Assembly (NCBI GenBank): GCA_033060915.1 | Contig: CM065377.1 | Location: 54,551,683 to 54,615,682, forward strand | Source of the DNA: Euryodendron excelsum | Taxonomy: Eukaryota > Streptophyta > Magnoliopsida > Ericales > Pentaphylacaceae | Direction: 5' to 3' | DNA length: 64,000 bases | Shown: positions 49,352 through 60,891 of the stretch, in pieces | Layout: every line of letters starts with the position of its first letter | How positions within the stretch are numbered: position 1 is the first letter of the stretch | Translations under genes and position numbers: made by a program | Notes under the pieces: model-generated | Databases searched by the model: none | What the model was told of the DNA's origin: nothing | The model's input: the letters and a program-made list of their open reading frames with translations, nothing else

Positions 49352-50500
49352 AGCCAGTCTTAAGAGCAATGAACCAATATATGAACTTCAGAGAAATATG
49401 TATGATATACACAGTAAATAAACTATGACCTTGCAGATAAGAGTGAAACATGACCAATTAATCATTCTAGTCTTATATATACAGTTTGGTTAGAAATTTT
49501 TTAAGGCTTTGCATGGCAATGTCCTAGACTCCTATGCAATGAGCTCTTCAGCAACTGGGTTTTTCTGTTGTATGGTCATCAGTTACTCCCATAACCAAAC
49601 CTTAGCAGCACTATGGTTAGGTTAATGTTAGAATCTCTTAAGAAAATCCCAAACAGTTGTGTGTGTGTGTGTGTGTTCTTAAGAATCTCAACTAGCGAAT
49701 TTGTCAAATGGAGTCTTGTTTCCCTTTATATTTAATCTAGAATAAATTAGACATCTCAATAATGTTGATAGATTAGCAATTATAATAAAAAGAGTTATGA
49801 TTTAGAAAAGAGCATCAAAACTCTAGTAAAGCAGTTGATCGAACACTAAATTGATCGAACAAATATTTAGTAGTATGGTAATACCAACTACAATCACAAT
49901 CAGATTTAAGTTTTATAGTGGGAGCCCATCAAATGCATAAAAAAATCACAACACAAATAATACATAAAATTTCAAGCATTAGCTTCTTATTGTATATGGC
50001 CTTTGGGTCACCTATAAAGTTGCAAGTACAATAATTTTTCTTTTTATTTTAGAATGAAAAAACCTTTTGTTTTATTTTATTTTTTCTTTGGGCATGTACT
50101 CAATTGACCTTTTTAATTTTTTCCTTCTGTTTTATTTTTATTTTTATTAATAAAAGTACTTTTATTTTAATTTTGGGTATAGTCTAGTTAACCTTTGTTT
50201 TTTAATTTTGTGTGTTATGTGCCCATTTAATTATGAGTTTAATTTTGATACATTGACAATGTTACATTTTTTACGCAAGCAGATTACAAAAATACAACAT
50301 GCGTCTTTTAGAGTTTTAAGTATAATATAAAAATAAAAAAAAAATTGTGGACATAAAAAAAAACTAAGTTACTCGATCGGATTGATTGAAGCTCATTTGA
50401 GATATATTTTGAAACTTTCTAAGATTTAAACAAAGTTTAAACAATTCACTTCTTAGCTTGGCTCGACTAATTCCCGAGACAAAAAAGATCTTGGCTATGG
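49352..50500. other. AT-rich intergenic stretch without a gene
   Basis: Includes a GT microsatellite near 49,661-49,675. No gene signal was seen on either strand. Confidence 0.6.
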
Positions 50501-50508
50501 CTTTCAAG

Positions 50509-51036
50509 TATGGGTGTGAATGGTCGAGTCCGTACAAAACCTAGAATCAATTTGATCTTCAGCAATTCCAAATTTTTGAACTCACAACCAAACCAAATCA
50601 AATATGTATTCTGAGTCTCATGTTAGTTCGAGTCGGATTAGGTTGAACTCTCTTTTATTGTATAAAATATAATTTATTTAAACAAAAACAAAAAAATAGA
50701 ATTAATCTTTCATTCTCAATTTTTCAAAACAACTAAAAAAACATTATACCAACACAAATTAATAATAATAAAGTACAAATGCTAATGGTATAAAAACATA
50801 TGTACAATATATATATTTAATAACATGTATAAAGTCAGTCTCGATTAAGTTCTTAGATTAAGTCGGATCTTAGTTTGGTTTGAATTCAAAAAAATACAAA
50901 CTCGAGAACCAAATTAAATTGATCAAATTAGTTCTTTTTAGATATAAAATTGACCTTTAACTAACCTGAATCAAACCGACCTTTAAAAGTCGGGTTGGTT
51001 TGGTTCTTGAGTTTTGAATTCATTTGTGCACCCCTA
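50509..51036. mobile_element. Non-autonomous hAT element, 528 bp
   Basis: It begins TATGGGTGTGAATGG and ends, on the opposite strand, TAGGGGTGCACAAATG, an imperfect inverted repeat. CTTTCAAG flanks it on both sides (50,501-50,508 and 51,037-51,044), a perfect 8-bp target duplication, which is diagnostic of hAT transposition. The interior is AT-rich and non-coding. Removing it joins an ATG-containing frame (see the next entry). Confidence 0.9.
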
Positions 51037-51238
51037 CTTTCAAGGACCTTGAACCGGTCCGGATTGTACCCGAGGCCGCTGCTGCGGCCCTCTATGGTGT
51101 AAAGCTGAACCGGTTTCCCTTTTTTCCTATATATTGTGCTAACAGCTATGCAAGGCATGGAAATATTGTTCAGTCGTTACCGATTGGAACTCGAAAACTT
51201 CTGATTGGGGAATTTTGCTCGACGATCACCCTCCCCAG
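51037..51238 (+). other. Possible exon split from its ATG by the hAT insertion
   Basis: The pre-insertion sequence would read ATG GCT TTC AAG then continue in frame from 51,045 (GACCTTGAACCGG) for about 64 codons to a CCCAG|GTCTCT donor-like site near 51,237. Local GC content is higher than the surroundings. The present frame has no ATG of its own in good context. I do not recognise the product. A stretch near RIVPEAAAAALYGVKLN loosely recalls Hsp70 but is too weak to name. No downstream exon was found. Confidence 0.3.
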
Positions 51239-51299
51239 GTCTCTCTCTCTCTCTCTCTCTCTCCATATTCAACATATGATAGCTTGTATTTAATATTTT

Positions 51300-52333
51300 G
51301 ATATTGAGTTGATAATCTTATTGTTGTCTCAGATTCTCCATTCATCGTTCTGTCCTAGCCCCTGTGTTTTCTCTCTCAATTTGAGAGGGATAATTTTTGG
51401 TTTTCAATAAAATTTGTAGTTATATGAGAATTGGTTATTGTTGCTGCCTTGTACTTTCTAGCTTCAGAAATACAAAAGGGAAAGTAGCAATTGTGGCTCA
51501 AGTGTGGTTCCTGTTATGTTAAGTGGTTGATTTTAGTATGTTCAGATACAAAATACGGAAGCAATAGTATCTGAAGAATGAATTGATTTTAAACATGACA
51601 GATATGTTGGCTATATTGGTAGTTGCATTTGCATGAATTGTTTGCTTGTAATAGGGATTAAAAATAAGCTAAACTGGCGATTTCTGGGTGCAAGTTATAT
51701 TGACTTTTGGAGCAAAATAGTGTGGAAAATCGTATTTTACATCTCTGCGTTGGAAAATGTCGATGGGAATTATACTTTTAGGCCAACGTAATTCCCAATT
51801 TCTCTTGGGGATGTTCATACTTTCAGATACATCATCATATACTGTAAAGATTTTGGAGATAGCAACCATATTATCTGGAATTTAACTTTGTGGAGACTAT
51901 AAGATAGCTCGGCACATCGTTTGATTTTTGTTTATTTGTTTTGGGTGGCGGTGGATTTTTCTGTGTTTTGGGTAGATGGCCATTGTGCTCTTCAAAAAGT
52001 ACGTTGTATATCATATAAATATGATTTAAGAGAAGATTGAGGAAAATAGAGTGTTTTTTTTGCTTTGCATAAAAATGAATTTGAACTTGGAGATTGAAAT
52101 GGTTAAAAATCTAGAGAAGCATGTTGCTGTCAGCTGCCTCTTTTTGTCATTTTTTATTTATAAGTATCAGCTGCTTCATATTTCTTAGATGAAGAATGTA
52201 TTCAAACACATAAAAACAAATTATTTGATGCTTTTGAGAACATAGGCTCTTGTCTGAGATTGAGAATTTCTACATATTATATTGTTGTAGATGTGCTGCC
52301 AAATTTTTTTTCCATAACTGGGAGACAGAATAA

Positions 52334-52378
<45 letters not shown>

Positions 52379-54587
52379 TTATTTGTATATGTATATATAA
52401 TGGAATTTAGACTCTAGAGTTAGGTTTGTGGTGTGGAGAGAGAGCGAGAATCATATATACATGAGATCTTGAGGAAAGGACTACATGTGTCTATCATTGG
52501 TTGGGGGTTGTGAAATTAGCTAGGGGATTCATCTGAATTTCAAACCCATATCCTAATTGGTCATCCAAACAACTGTGTATGGATTTGGGTTTAGGATTTC
52601 AAATCTACTAAACCCAAGTCCAGAAATCCAAACAAAGCCTCAGAGAACTTGATATTTAATCTCAGCTAAATCTTAGGCTCGTACCAAAAAATAATACCCT
52701 AGCAATTTTCATTTTGGAATGCACATTCCGAAACACAGTACATCTTTGTTCTAAAATTGTGAATTTAAAGATCCAAAGCGATCTATAGATCCCAAAATGT
52801 TTCCTATTTATTTTCTTAAAGTTTTCTTTGAGAGAAAAAAAAAAGTCAAATATAATGAACTAAAATTTAGAGAGAGTGGGAAGTAAAAGACCGGGCTATA
52901 ATTCTTCTAGAAATGTTTTCTTGACAATGTTTATTGGGCATTAAATCCAAAGGTCTTGAGTGACTAATATGTTGGACTAAACAGCTGACTTGGCAAGGAA
53001 GGGTAATATGACAAAAGCTCGTCAGATAAAGATTATTGGATTCTCTTTAACATTGGTCACTGAAAAATGTTTAGAGTTTTATATGAGAAATAGTCTGTGT
53101 ATTGTCTCTTCTTCTATTAGCTTTATGAATTGTTTGCCTCCTTGTTGAGAAGGAAGCACTCATTTCGGATTAAAGCTCATATGAACTGAGGTTTCCAGGG
53201 ACTGGAAAATGGGATTAGCAAAGGAATGGTCCCTGCTTAGGTGTGACCTTATTATATCAACTTTCCAGTATAGAAATGCCACTGGCTATTCTAGTTTTTC
53301 TTATGAAATCGAAGTTATTGAACAATTGAATTGCAGTAATGCAGTTATCTCGCTGGAGTTGAATATGACCTATGTTTCCTGGACTCTTCTAAAGTTGTGA
53401 AATACCCGTGTTGGATACTCGATGCTCGATACTCGGATAAGGGTATGAGATACGTGTCCGATATAACTAGTTAGACACATATTTAACAAGTATGTAGAAG
53501 CAATTGAGTCTACTATAGAACTAAGTATAGAACTTTCATTTTATATATGAAATGCTATATTTTAGTTTGTAAATATCATTTTATCTAAAAAAAAAAACAA
53601 AAAACAAGTATTTAAAAAATATGAAATCTAGTCGTATCCGAATGTCCTTGAATATTAGATTTAGATGAATCTGACTCTTGGGCACGTAACCGCACTTGAC
53701 ACCAATAGCCGAGTCCAGATAACATATACTATGACTAAGAGTCCGACTAGATAGCTTGTATTTCTCCTGGATGTTTATGAATACAACTCATAAAACTGCA
53801 TTGGTCTTATTTTTTTTTAATTTTCTTTTGCATATTGCTGCATGTTGATAGAAATGATAGGGCACTCTGGCTCCTGTTGTTCCTAATGATTCAAATCTTA
53901 TTCATAATACTGGGATTCACCTATTGAATTTGGTGCTATGTTCATCATACTTATTTGAGTATGTGCATAACCACAATTTTCTTTTTCTTTTTAAATACCT
54001 TTGAGTAGTTCTTATTTCTTAACTTTGTATATATATGAATATGTAATTGCAATTCCAAAAATTAAAACTTGAGTATCTGGTCCAAATCACTGAGTGAGAC
54101 TGAAGGAACTGGTCAAAATTAATTTAATCCACTGCTTGTTTTTTTCTTTGCATGCTCTTTTTATTTTTTTTTTAATTTTTTGTGGTTATTTTTCTGATGT
54201 ATTGTTATTGAAAGGACACGTGCTTAATGATGGACTGATAATTTTGCCCTTTGTTTTACTATTTTTTTTTTGTGTTTCTGTTGGTATTATGCAGAATATA
54301 GTACCATATGATATAAGCAGCAGCGAATAACCAATCTCGAATGGATGAGTGCAATATTTAAGTTAATTTTGTCATATGAAACTGCAGTGAGAGTTTAGTA
54401 ATTATGCTATATGATTTTTTCTGTCTCTACCTAACGGTTTCCCTTTATAAATTCTCTTGTATAGGGATAGGCTTAGAAAGGATCTATTTGGCTAAATGGC
54501 CTTCTGCAATACCCTTCTCAAGACATTTTCATTGTTTCGTGCATGACAGCTGCAGGTTCCTTATTACCACCGTTATTTTCTAAGCAG
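51300..54587. other. Intergenic stretch without a recognised gene
   Basis: A frame at 53,209-53,400 and one at 54,094-54,330 have no recognisable domain. An AC microsatellite followed by AT lies at 52,335-52,380. Part could be intron of an unannotated transcript starting near 51,050. Confidence 0.45.
52335..52380. repeat. AC/AT compound microsatellite
   Basis: About eighteen AC units followed by AT units. Confidence 0.95.
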
Positions 54588-54700
54588 GAGGACGGGCCTT
54601 GGCGTAGCGATAAACTTGCTCCATGGCAACTTGGGTGTCGTGAGTTTGAAACATGAAATAACCTATCCAGACGATGAGATGAGGCTGCATATGTTTACCC
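54588..54700 (+). mobile_element. Au-like tRNA-derived SINE remnant
   Basis: GGACGGGCCTTGGCGTAGCG is close to the 5' end and A box of the plant Au SINE. GTGAGTTTGAAACATG fits its B box, and GAGGCTGCATATGTTTACCC its middle. The 3' part is missing or diverged, so this is a truncated copy. Confidence 0.65.
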
Positions 54701-54890
54701 ATCCAAGATCCGTTTTCTTATAAATTCCAATAAGCATAGGTTGGAAGCCATTTTATTGCCAAGATTTGCATTTTATATCTGAAAATTTAAAGGCAGTTCA
54801 GTATATGAGGCTCTTGCTGCTACTGTGAGATCTGAAAAGAGTTAGATTTACACAGTCTTATAATGAACAAAATCTATAAGGCTCTGTTTG

Positions 54891-55615
54891 TTTGCAAAAT
54901 AAAAAAATGGGAGATATGTAATACTGTAGAATTAAAAATGTGATGATAGGTAATAAGTAATACCATTATGTGATGAGAAATTACTCAAACAATGGGGTGA
55001 GTACTGGGATAATTTTATCTTATATTTGTTGTGTTTAATGAAAATGAAATAAAGAATAAAATAAGTACATGAAATTATTTTCTTGTCCCTACAAGAGAAT
55101 TATTATTATAGTATAATGGATGATATAATATCCATTATATTATTTATTAATGTAGATTAACATAATATATTGTCTTATTATAATATAATAATATTATAAG
55201 TTAATGTGTTATATTAAGTATCAATATATATTAACATATAATAACATATGTTTATATTTTTATTTTTATTTTTATTAGTACAATATATAATACAATATTT
55301 TAATTGTACAAAGCAAATATTAATATGATATAATGATATATCATTGTTATATAATAACATGATAATATAATATAGTACTTGTTATAATACCTAATATAAT
55401 ATATTGTTACAAAAATATACTATCTTTTATGTCTTATCTCTCTCTCAGCATATGGCATTCCACCTCTACCACGGGATGCTTTATCCTCTATTTTGAAGTA
55501 TTACATTTTTCGTTAGAGATGTAATTCTCCTTCTCTCTTGTTGTCTAAAAATGGGATTAGATGGGCCATAGATTAGACATCCAATCCTTTGCTCCTAATT
55601 TCCAAACAAACGGGG
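54891..55615. mobile_element. MITE with GTTTGTTTG termini (long copy)
   Basis: Left GGCTCTGTTTGTTTGCAAAA pairs with right TTTCCAAACAAACGGGG. The interior is very AT-rich with ATAATATA repeats and shares TAAGTAATACCA with 27,293-27,765. No coding. Confidence 0.5.
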
Positions 55616-55740
55616 TAAGGATATATGAGCTGACTTTTAGACCCTGGTTCCACACACTATCATGGTACCCGATAAAACTATGCTTCCTTGAAAGCAAACC
55701 TGCCATTAGGTCTCCTAGTCATCAACCTTATTAGCGTCTT

Positions 55741-55961
55741 TGGAACTTGAGTGAGGGAAGCAAAGGCAAGGGAAGGGAATGATTCTCCCTAGGAGGGAAA
55801 GGGAAGGGAAACTTGAGTGAGGGAAGCAGAGGCAAGGGAAGGGGATGATTCTCCCTAGGAGGGAAAGGGAAGGGAAAGAAGGAAAAAGGAATGGAAAAAA
55901 AAAATCTCTCTCTCTCTCTCTCTTTTAATTTTCTTTACAAAACCAAACAAAAAAGGGAAAT

Positions 55962-56002
<41 letters not shown>

Positions 56003-56040
56003 CCTTTCTCTTTCTTTTTCTTCTCTCCCCCGAGTAACAA
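55741..56040. mobile_element. Purine/pyrimidine hairpin-family element with a 66-bp tandem duplication
   Basis: Starts TTTGGAACTTGAGTGAGGGA. A 66-bp unit beginning AACTTGAGTGAGGGAAGC is repeated at 55,744 and 55,810. The right side holds two CT microsatellites (about 55,904-55,923 and 55,966-55,999). The right terminus is not clear. Confidence 0.45.
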
Positions 56041-57965
56041 ACAAGTTGCAAGTCAAATTACTTAATTTCCCTTTCATTACAATTGTCCTGAAAATGTATT
56101 TAAAAAATTGCTAAATTCACAGCTAAATCCACATTTCCAGGCATTGCAACAGTGCGACTCATGTGATAGAAGAGGCTATAATATAAAAATATTAAACGCT
56201 AGTTTTAAAATTGCTAATTTTAATGCATGCATTTACAGTGACGGCTGTATAAATGTTTGTTAATGTAAAATTTAAACAATGATTTTTAAATCATAAATAA
56301 AACTATTTTTCAATACATTTAATGTTACTACTATTATTTTTTAAAAATAAACAAATATATGTACATTTACAATTGCCCTTAATTAGCTTCAATATTTTAG
56401 AATTGTACCAGTACTATTAAGTATGTCAGTTTTAGTGTATGTTATTAAACAATTATTCATCCAACAATATCCCATTTTGGTCAAGCAATTGATTTTTTAT
56501 GGATTTCATTTTTGAAAAAAACTGTTTCTCCTACTATAATTGCCACTTGCGAGTAGCGAACTAGTAAAATTAATTAAGCAAGAAATGAGTATTTTTGCCG
56601 AGAATGAAGAAGTGTTGGCATTTAAGAGTTCATTTAACACAAAAGTTTGATCTTATATTACAAATATTATATATGTAACTCTTATCATATAAAATAAAAA
56701 TATTATTTTTAATAATACAATAAAAAAGATATTTTTATGCGTAGTAAGACCATCCATGTCAAGGGTGGATAAACACTGATAAGCAGTGTTAGAAAAAATG
56801 ATAATCAATTATTAAAAATTTACTTCTTTATCTTTATAAGTTAAGTCAGGCAATTGCCTTTCCTTTTTTTTTTTTTTTTTGAACTTGCTAATTTTTATTT
56901 TCTCACTGAATTATTGGGGTCAATATTTTAGGCAATGAGTGTAAATGTTTCATCAAATTATGTTCAACAAAAACTGTTATTAAAGAATTATTAATTATTT
57001 TAGGATTGATGAGATCAATTGAACCCACTATATTGTACGTGGGGCCGCCCATGTGTACTTATCATTTATTTTTATTTTACCAAAACTAAATATAATTTTC
57101 ACGAATAGAATATTAACATTTTATCTTTATTTTTACCAAGACTTAAAATTATTGCATGATAGCGTCAGTGATGACGTCATCCATTTGTGGGGACCACACT
57201 TAAAAATTTTTAAGTAAAGCTACTCTGTGCCAACTCTCTTCATTATTGGTCTCTCTAACGTTCTGGGAAACAAAAACAAAGCCCAATAGAATAGATTCTG
57301 TTTAGAAATACAATAATCCAATACGAATTAGATTTGTAACATAGTTATCAGGTAAATCTCTTTGAGAAAAAAAATCTGCTTATTCCGAAACTTACTTAAC
57401 GAAGACAAAAGTCTAATGAAATTTTAAAGAAAACTTGTAGAAAACGATTCGGGGACGTTTCGAAACTCTAACATTATTAAAAAAAATTTATTAGAAACTC
57501 TTTAAAAATTATCATAAAAACTCTCTAAAAACTTGCTTCTCATAATTTTTTGTATTTTTAATACTGTTAAATATTATTATTAAACAATAATATATAATTT
57601 TTCAATAAAATTCTATAGATATTGTGTAGTATTAGTATTTTATCTAATCATAAAAGTTCTCTAAATACTTTATCTTATTCTTTTAGTTACTTCCTGATTG
57701 ATTTTGTAATAAAAAAAAATAGTGATTCAAAATTTTTTCTCCCTTTTCTCTCTCCTTTCTTTTCCATTTCTCTTTTAGGTAGAATCAGACAAGGGAAGGA
57801 AACGGGGGGGAGGGGGGGGGGTGATTTTACCCTAAGTTCCAAACAGCTTTAAAGGTAGTTGGAATTAGTAAGGTCAATTTTCTTTCCTTTGTGTGATCAC
57901 GTAATAAACAATTTGAGTGTGCAACAATCAATTTATAACTAAATTTGAGTTATATTTTAACTGTT
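56041..57965. other. AT-rich intergenic stretch without a gene
   Basis: No gene was seen. The C/T-rich block and G runs at about 57,735-57,855, ending AAGTTCCAAACAG, look like the right end of another purine/pyrimidine hairpin element. Confidence 0.5.
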
Positions 57966-57966
57966 G

Positions 57967-58113
57967 AAAAATGCTAGTGTTAGGTGCGACTAAGGATACT
58001 CACCCACCTAACGTTTCCATGTCAGTTGGGCCTTAATTAAAGAGGTGGGGTTTAGTTGAGGTGGCAACATTAGACATGCGAGTGCCTAATCAGGCATCTC
58101 ACCCTAGCATTTC
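57967..58113. mobile_element. Small MITE with AATGCTAG termini
   Basis: AATGCTAGTGTTAGGTGC on the left pairs with the reverse complement of the right end, AATGCTAGGGTGAGATGC. 147 bp, no coding. Confidence 0.6.
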
Positions 58114-59106
58114 ACTTTAATAGGTTTGAAACATTCACATTGCTTCAAATAATGCTTAAACTCACAAAATTCTTGCGATTATGTAGTTGTGCTGTTACTT
58201 GCTTCTCTTGTTGGTGTGTTTGATACATAATGTACTTCTACGCTTTTGTTTTGGCGTAAAATATTGTAAATTCTTTAACGCGTAAAATTAATATTATGTT
58301 AGTTATCTCTTACCGGTGGCTGCGAACTTCAAAAGAAAACAAGATTAAATTCTAAATATTTATTAGCATGCTGAAGAAATTGTCCTAGCTAAGTTAACTG
58401 GAACCTTTACAACATGGTATTATTTTTCATCATAGCGTCCCAAACGAAATGGATTGGGGAAAATGAATTCCAAAAGATGTGGATTTGCTAAATGTATACC
58501 TAGTGAGAGTGTGAATGACCAATTTTAACTCTAATACTAATTTACAAGTGACTTATAGGTTATATATCAAATTAGTCGCATGCAAAAGTAATAATACAAT
58601 CAAGTAATAGAGACAAGCAATTTTTATATAGAGAACTCAACGCCAAAGTCGCAGGACTTAGTTCACTTAAACAAGCACTATCAAGAATTGAATATATATA
58701 AGAGTGCAACTTACAACTTAGCTTTATAGTAAATCGTTGCCACTTACAGAGGTGGCAGACAACGTCAATCGGATGGTTAAATGGGATTGACAATTTTCTT
58801 GTTTGAAATGGCCAGCGTGTTTTGGTGGAGTTTCAGTGGGACAAGGATAAGATTCATAGAATGTTAAAAGCAGGGGATATTTGTAATGCAATGTTTGCTG
58901 AAGTAATAGCTTTTTTCTAAGAAAATATTGGAGAAAGATGTAGGATTGAATGCCATGTCTCCATTTTTTTGTTGCTGGATGCTTGAGGAGGAGAGAGAAG
59001 ATAAAGGCTGCTAAGCTGCGTATTGATAAGATTATGCATCCATCAAATGCCGATTCAGGTGACACGGATAATCTTTGCCTTTCAGTATGCATGAGTTGTG
59101 TGATGA
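58114..59106. other. Intergenic stretch with one weak coding-like patch
   Basis: At 58,972-59,090 a plus-strand frame reads GCLRRREKIKAAKLRIDKIM, less AT-rich than its surroundings. No partner exon or known family was identified, so no gene is called. Confidence 0.4.
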
Positions 59107-59657
59107 AACTAATAGCCTGTTTGGAACTTGGGGGGTGGGGAAAGGGAAGGGAAATGAAAATAAATTAAAAAAATTTCTTTTCCCTGTTTGATTCTACCTA
59201 GGAGGGAAAGGGAGAGAAAAAAAGAGGTAAAAAAAAACAATCACTCTCTCTCTTTCTCTCTCTTTCTTTCTTTTCACTTTTCTTTTATTTTCTTTACAAT
59301 TTTTTTATTTTATTTGTAGAACTCTGAAACAAATTCTAGCCTAATCTACATGCTTGGATGGTAAAACTTATTCACGATTCTTGTAGCTTTAGAGCATATT
59401 TGGAAATTGGAGGGGAGGGTTCCCTTTTCACTTTCCTTGTTTGATTTCTACCTAAGAGAGAAAGGAAAGGGAAAAATGAGAGAAATTTTAAAACACTCTC
59501 CCTCTTTCTCTCTTTTCTTTCTTCTACTTTCCTTTTATTTTCTTTACAAAAAGGAAGGAAAAATTAATTTTGTTCATTTTTTTTTCTCCTTTTCTTTCCC
59601 TTTCCTTTCCCTTCCCTTCCCTTCCCTTCCCTTCCCTGCCCCAAGTTCCAAACTCGT
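59107..59657. mobile_element. Two adjacent purine/pyrimidine hairpin-family elements
   Basis: One starts CTGTTTGGAACTTGGGGGG (59,114). The other starts TATTTGGAAATTGGAGGGG (about 59,398) and ends CCCCAAGTTCCAAACTCG (about 59,657). Both have A/G-rich left and C/T-rich right arms with CCTAGGAGG/CCTAAGAG and CTTTCTCTC words. Confidence 0.5.
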
Positions 59658-60192
59658 TAAGGTAAATGTGTTAGAATAAATGGGTGTAAACCCATTATTT
59701 TGTTGATCTTTGAGCCAATATAAATGTGGGACCCATGCATCCTTTGTGTTGGGTCATTAGTGCGTTGGATTCACCTCCGAGAGGAGATGAATCTAGACTA
59801 TTTACTTGCTCAAATCCGTGTAGGATTGAATGAGTTATTGGCTTCCAAAGTCACCCCCTTGAATATGGGTTATGTAGTTGAAAGTGGGTTATCCCACATT
59901 GATTTCTTATGGGAAATAAGTTGTCCATATATAACCCAAGTTTGGAGTAAGGTTTGGGCCCCAAGGGGCACCCCACTTTTGTGAAAGGGGGAGGACCTAT
60001 GGAACCCATGGGTTGACCCAATACTCCACACGCGCGCGCGCCGCCGCCGCCGCCCGCCGGTTCGGGACGGGACGTGGGCGTGGGTCGTGGGTTCGGTTCA
60101 AGTATTTTCTTTTTGGGCTAGGGTCGGAATTAAATTAATTAATTATTTTATTAATTAATTTTATATTAATTAATTAATTAATTTCTGACGGT

Positions 60193-60250
60193 TTGACCGA
60201 ACAGATGTGACCGTTGACCGAACAGGTGTGACCGTTGACCGAACAGGTGT
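60193..60250 (+). promoter_or_regulatory. Three tandem W-box-like repeats in the copia U3
   Basis: A 21-bp unit beginning GACCGAACAG occurs at 60,195 and 60,216, and partially at 60,237. Each junction carries TTGACC (60,193, 60,214 and 60,235), the core W-box read by WRKY factors. It lies about 85-130 bases upstream of the TATA box, where an enhancer would be expected. Confidence 0.7.
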
Positions 60251-60322
60251 GTCCCTCCGGTAAGGGACTGTTTGGCTGTTGGTACCTGTTCGAACCAGTG
60301 TTTCAAACAGGCACCTGGGCTC

Positions 60323-60330
60323 TATAAATA
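60323..60330 (+). promoter_or_regulatory. TATA box of the copia LTR
   Basis: TATAAATA, followed about 25-35 bases later by the likely start of R. Confidence 0.75.
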
Positions 60331-60542
60331 GAGCAGCATTCTAGCATTCATAACATTAGAAAAATTCCGATTGTTGCATACAACGAATTCCTTCTTCCTC
60401 CCGTATTTTCTTCCTGAGAGAGTTCAGATCATCTGGTGAAGCCGCCGAGCAGTTTTTATCGAAGTGCTGCCTAAAGACTGCTGAGATCGTTTTATCCTGG
60501 GAGTCAGACGCCCATCATCCCGTGAGCACCAACTGTGGGGGG

Positions 60543-60891
60543 TGAATCTGTCTTTAAGGAGAGAGTGTGAAACACTCGACTCGATCTATCTTTCGATTTC
60601 TACATTTTCTATTTTTGTGAACGACAACCGGGTAAGTCGTTATGATTTAGTTTGTTCTTATTCAGATTCTAATTGTCTTCTAGTTGATAATTAGATAATT
60701 CGTGTTATTTTATTGTTTGTGATCACTAATTATACACATAGTGATTAAATAGGAATTATTTATCCAACTATTTAAACAACAATCTTAAAGACAGATTCAA
60801 TTCCTATTTTTTAACTGTGTTAATTAGTGTCGTGTTATATATCGTTTCTGGATTAATACTCAAATTTTGTGTAAAATTGGTTAATCCAGAA
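60543..60891 (+). promoter_or_regulatory. Structured leader before gag
   Basis: Perfect inverted repeats: a 16-base pair (60,543-60,558 with 60,784-60,799), an 11-base pair (60,747-60,757 with 60,799-60,809), and TTCTGGATTAA (60,846-60,856) with TTAATCCAGAA (60,881-60,891), ending at the gag ATG. A shorter AACGAC/GTCGTT stem lies near 60,622. The first two share base 60,799, so they compete or stack. Retroelement leaders hold packaging and translation-control structures; the specific role is inferred. Confidence 0.65.

Larger units (their letters stand above)
59669..60630 (+). repeat. 5' LTR of the younger copia (3' border approximate)
   Basis: Starts with TGTTAG. U3 contains a CG/CCG-rich block at 60,029-60,060, a TTAA-rich block at 60,130-60,183 and a TTGACC tandem repeat. 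A TATA box (TATAAATA) is at 60,323-60,330. The LTR end could not be fixed: no TGGTATCAGAGC-type primer-binding site is present downstream, so the border at about 60,630 is a guess; the 3' LTR outside the window would settle it. Confidence 0.7.

Noticed and set aside
51024..51293. Plus-strand frame with an Hsp70-like phrase (RIVPEAAAAALYG)
   Set aside because: The resemblance covers under 20 residues, with no flanking Hsp70 motif or second exon, so no family name is given.
58950..59168. 72-codon frame with GCLRRREKIKAAKLRIDKIM
   Set aside because: Short, no recognisable family, no splice partner, and it runs into a hairpin element.
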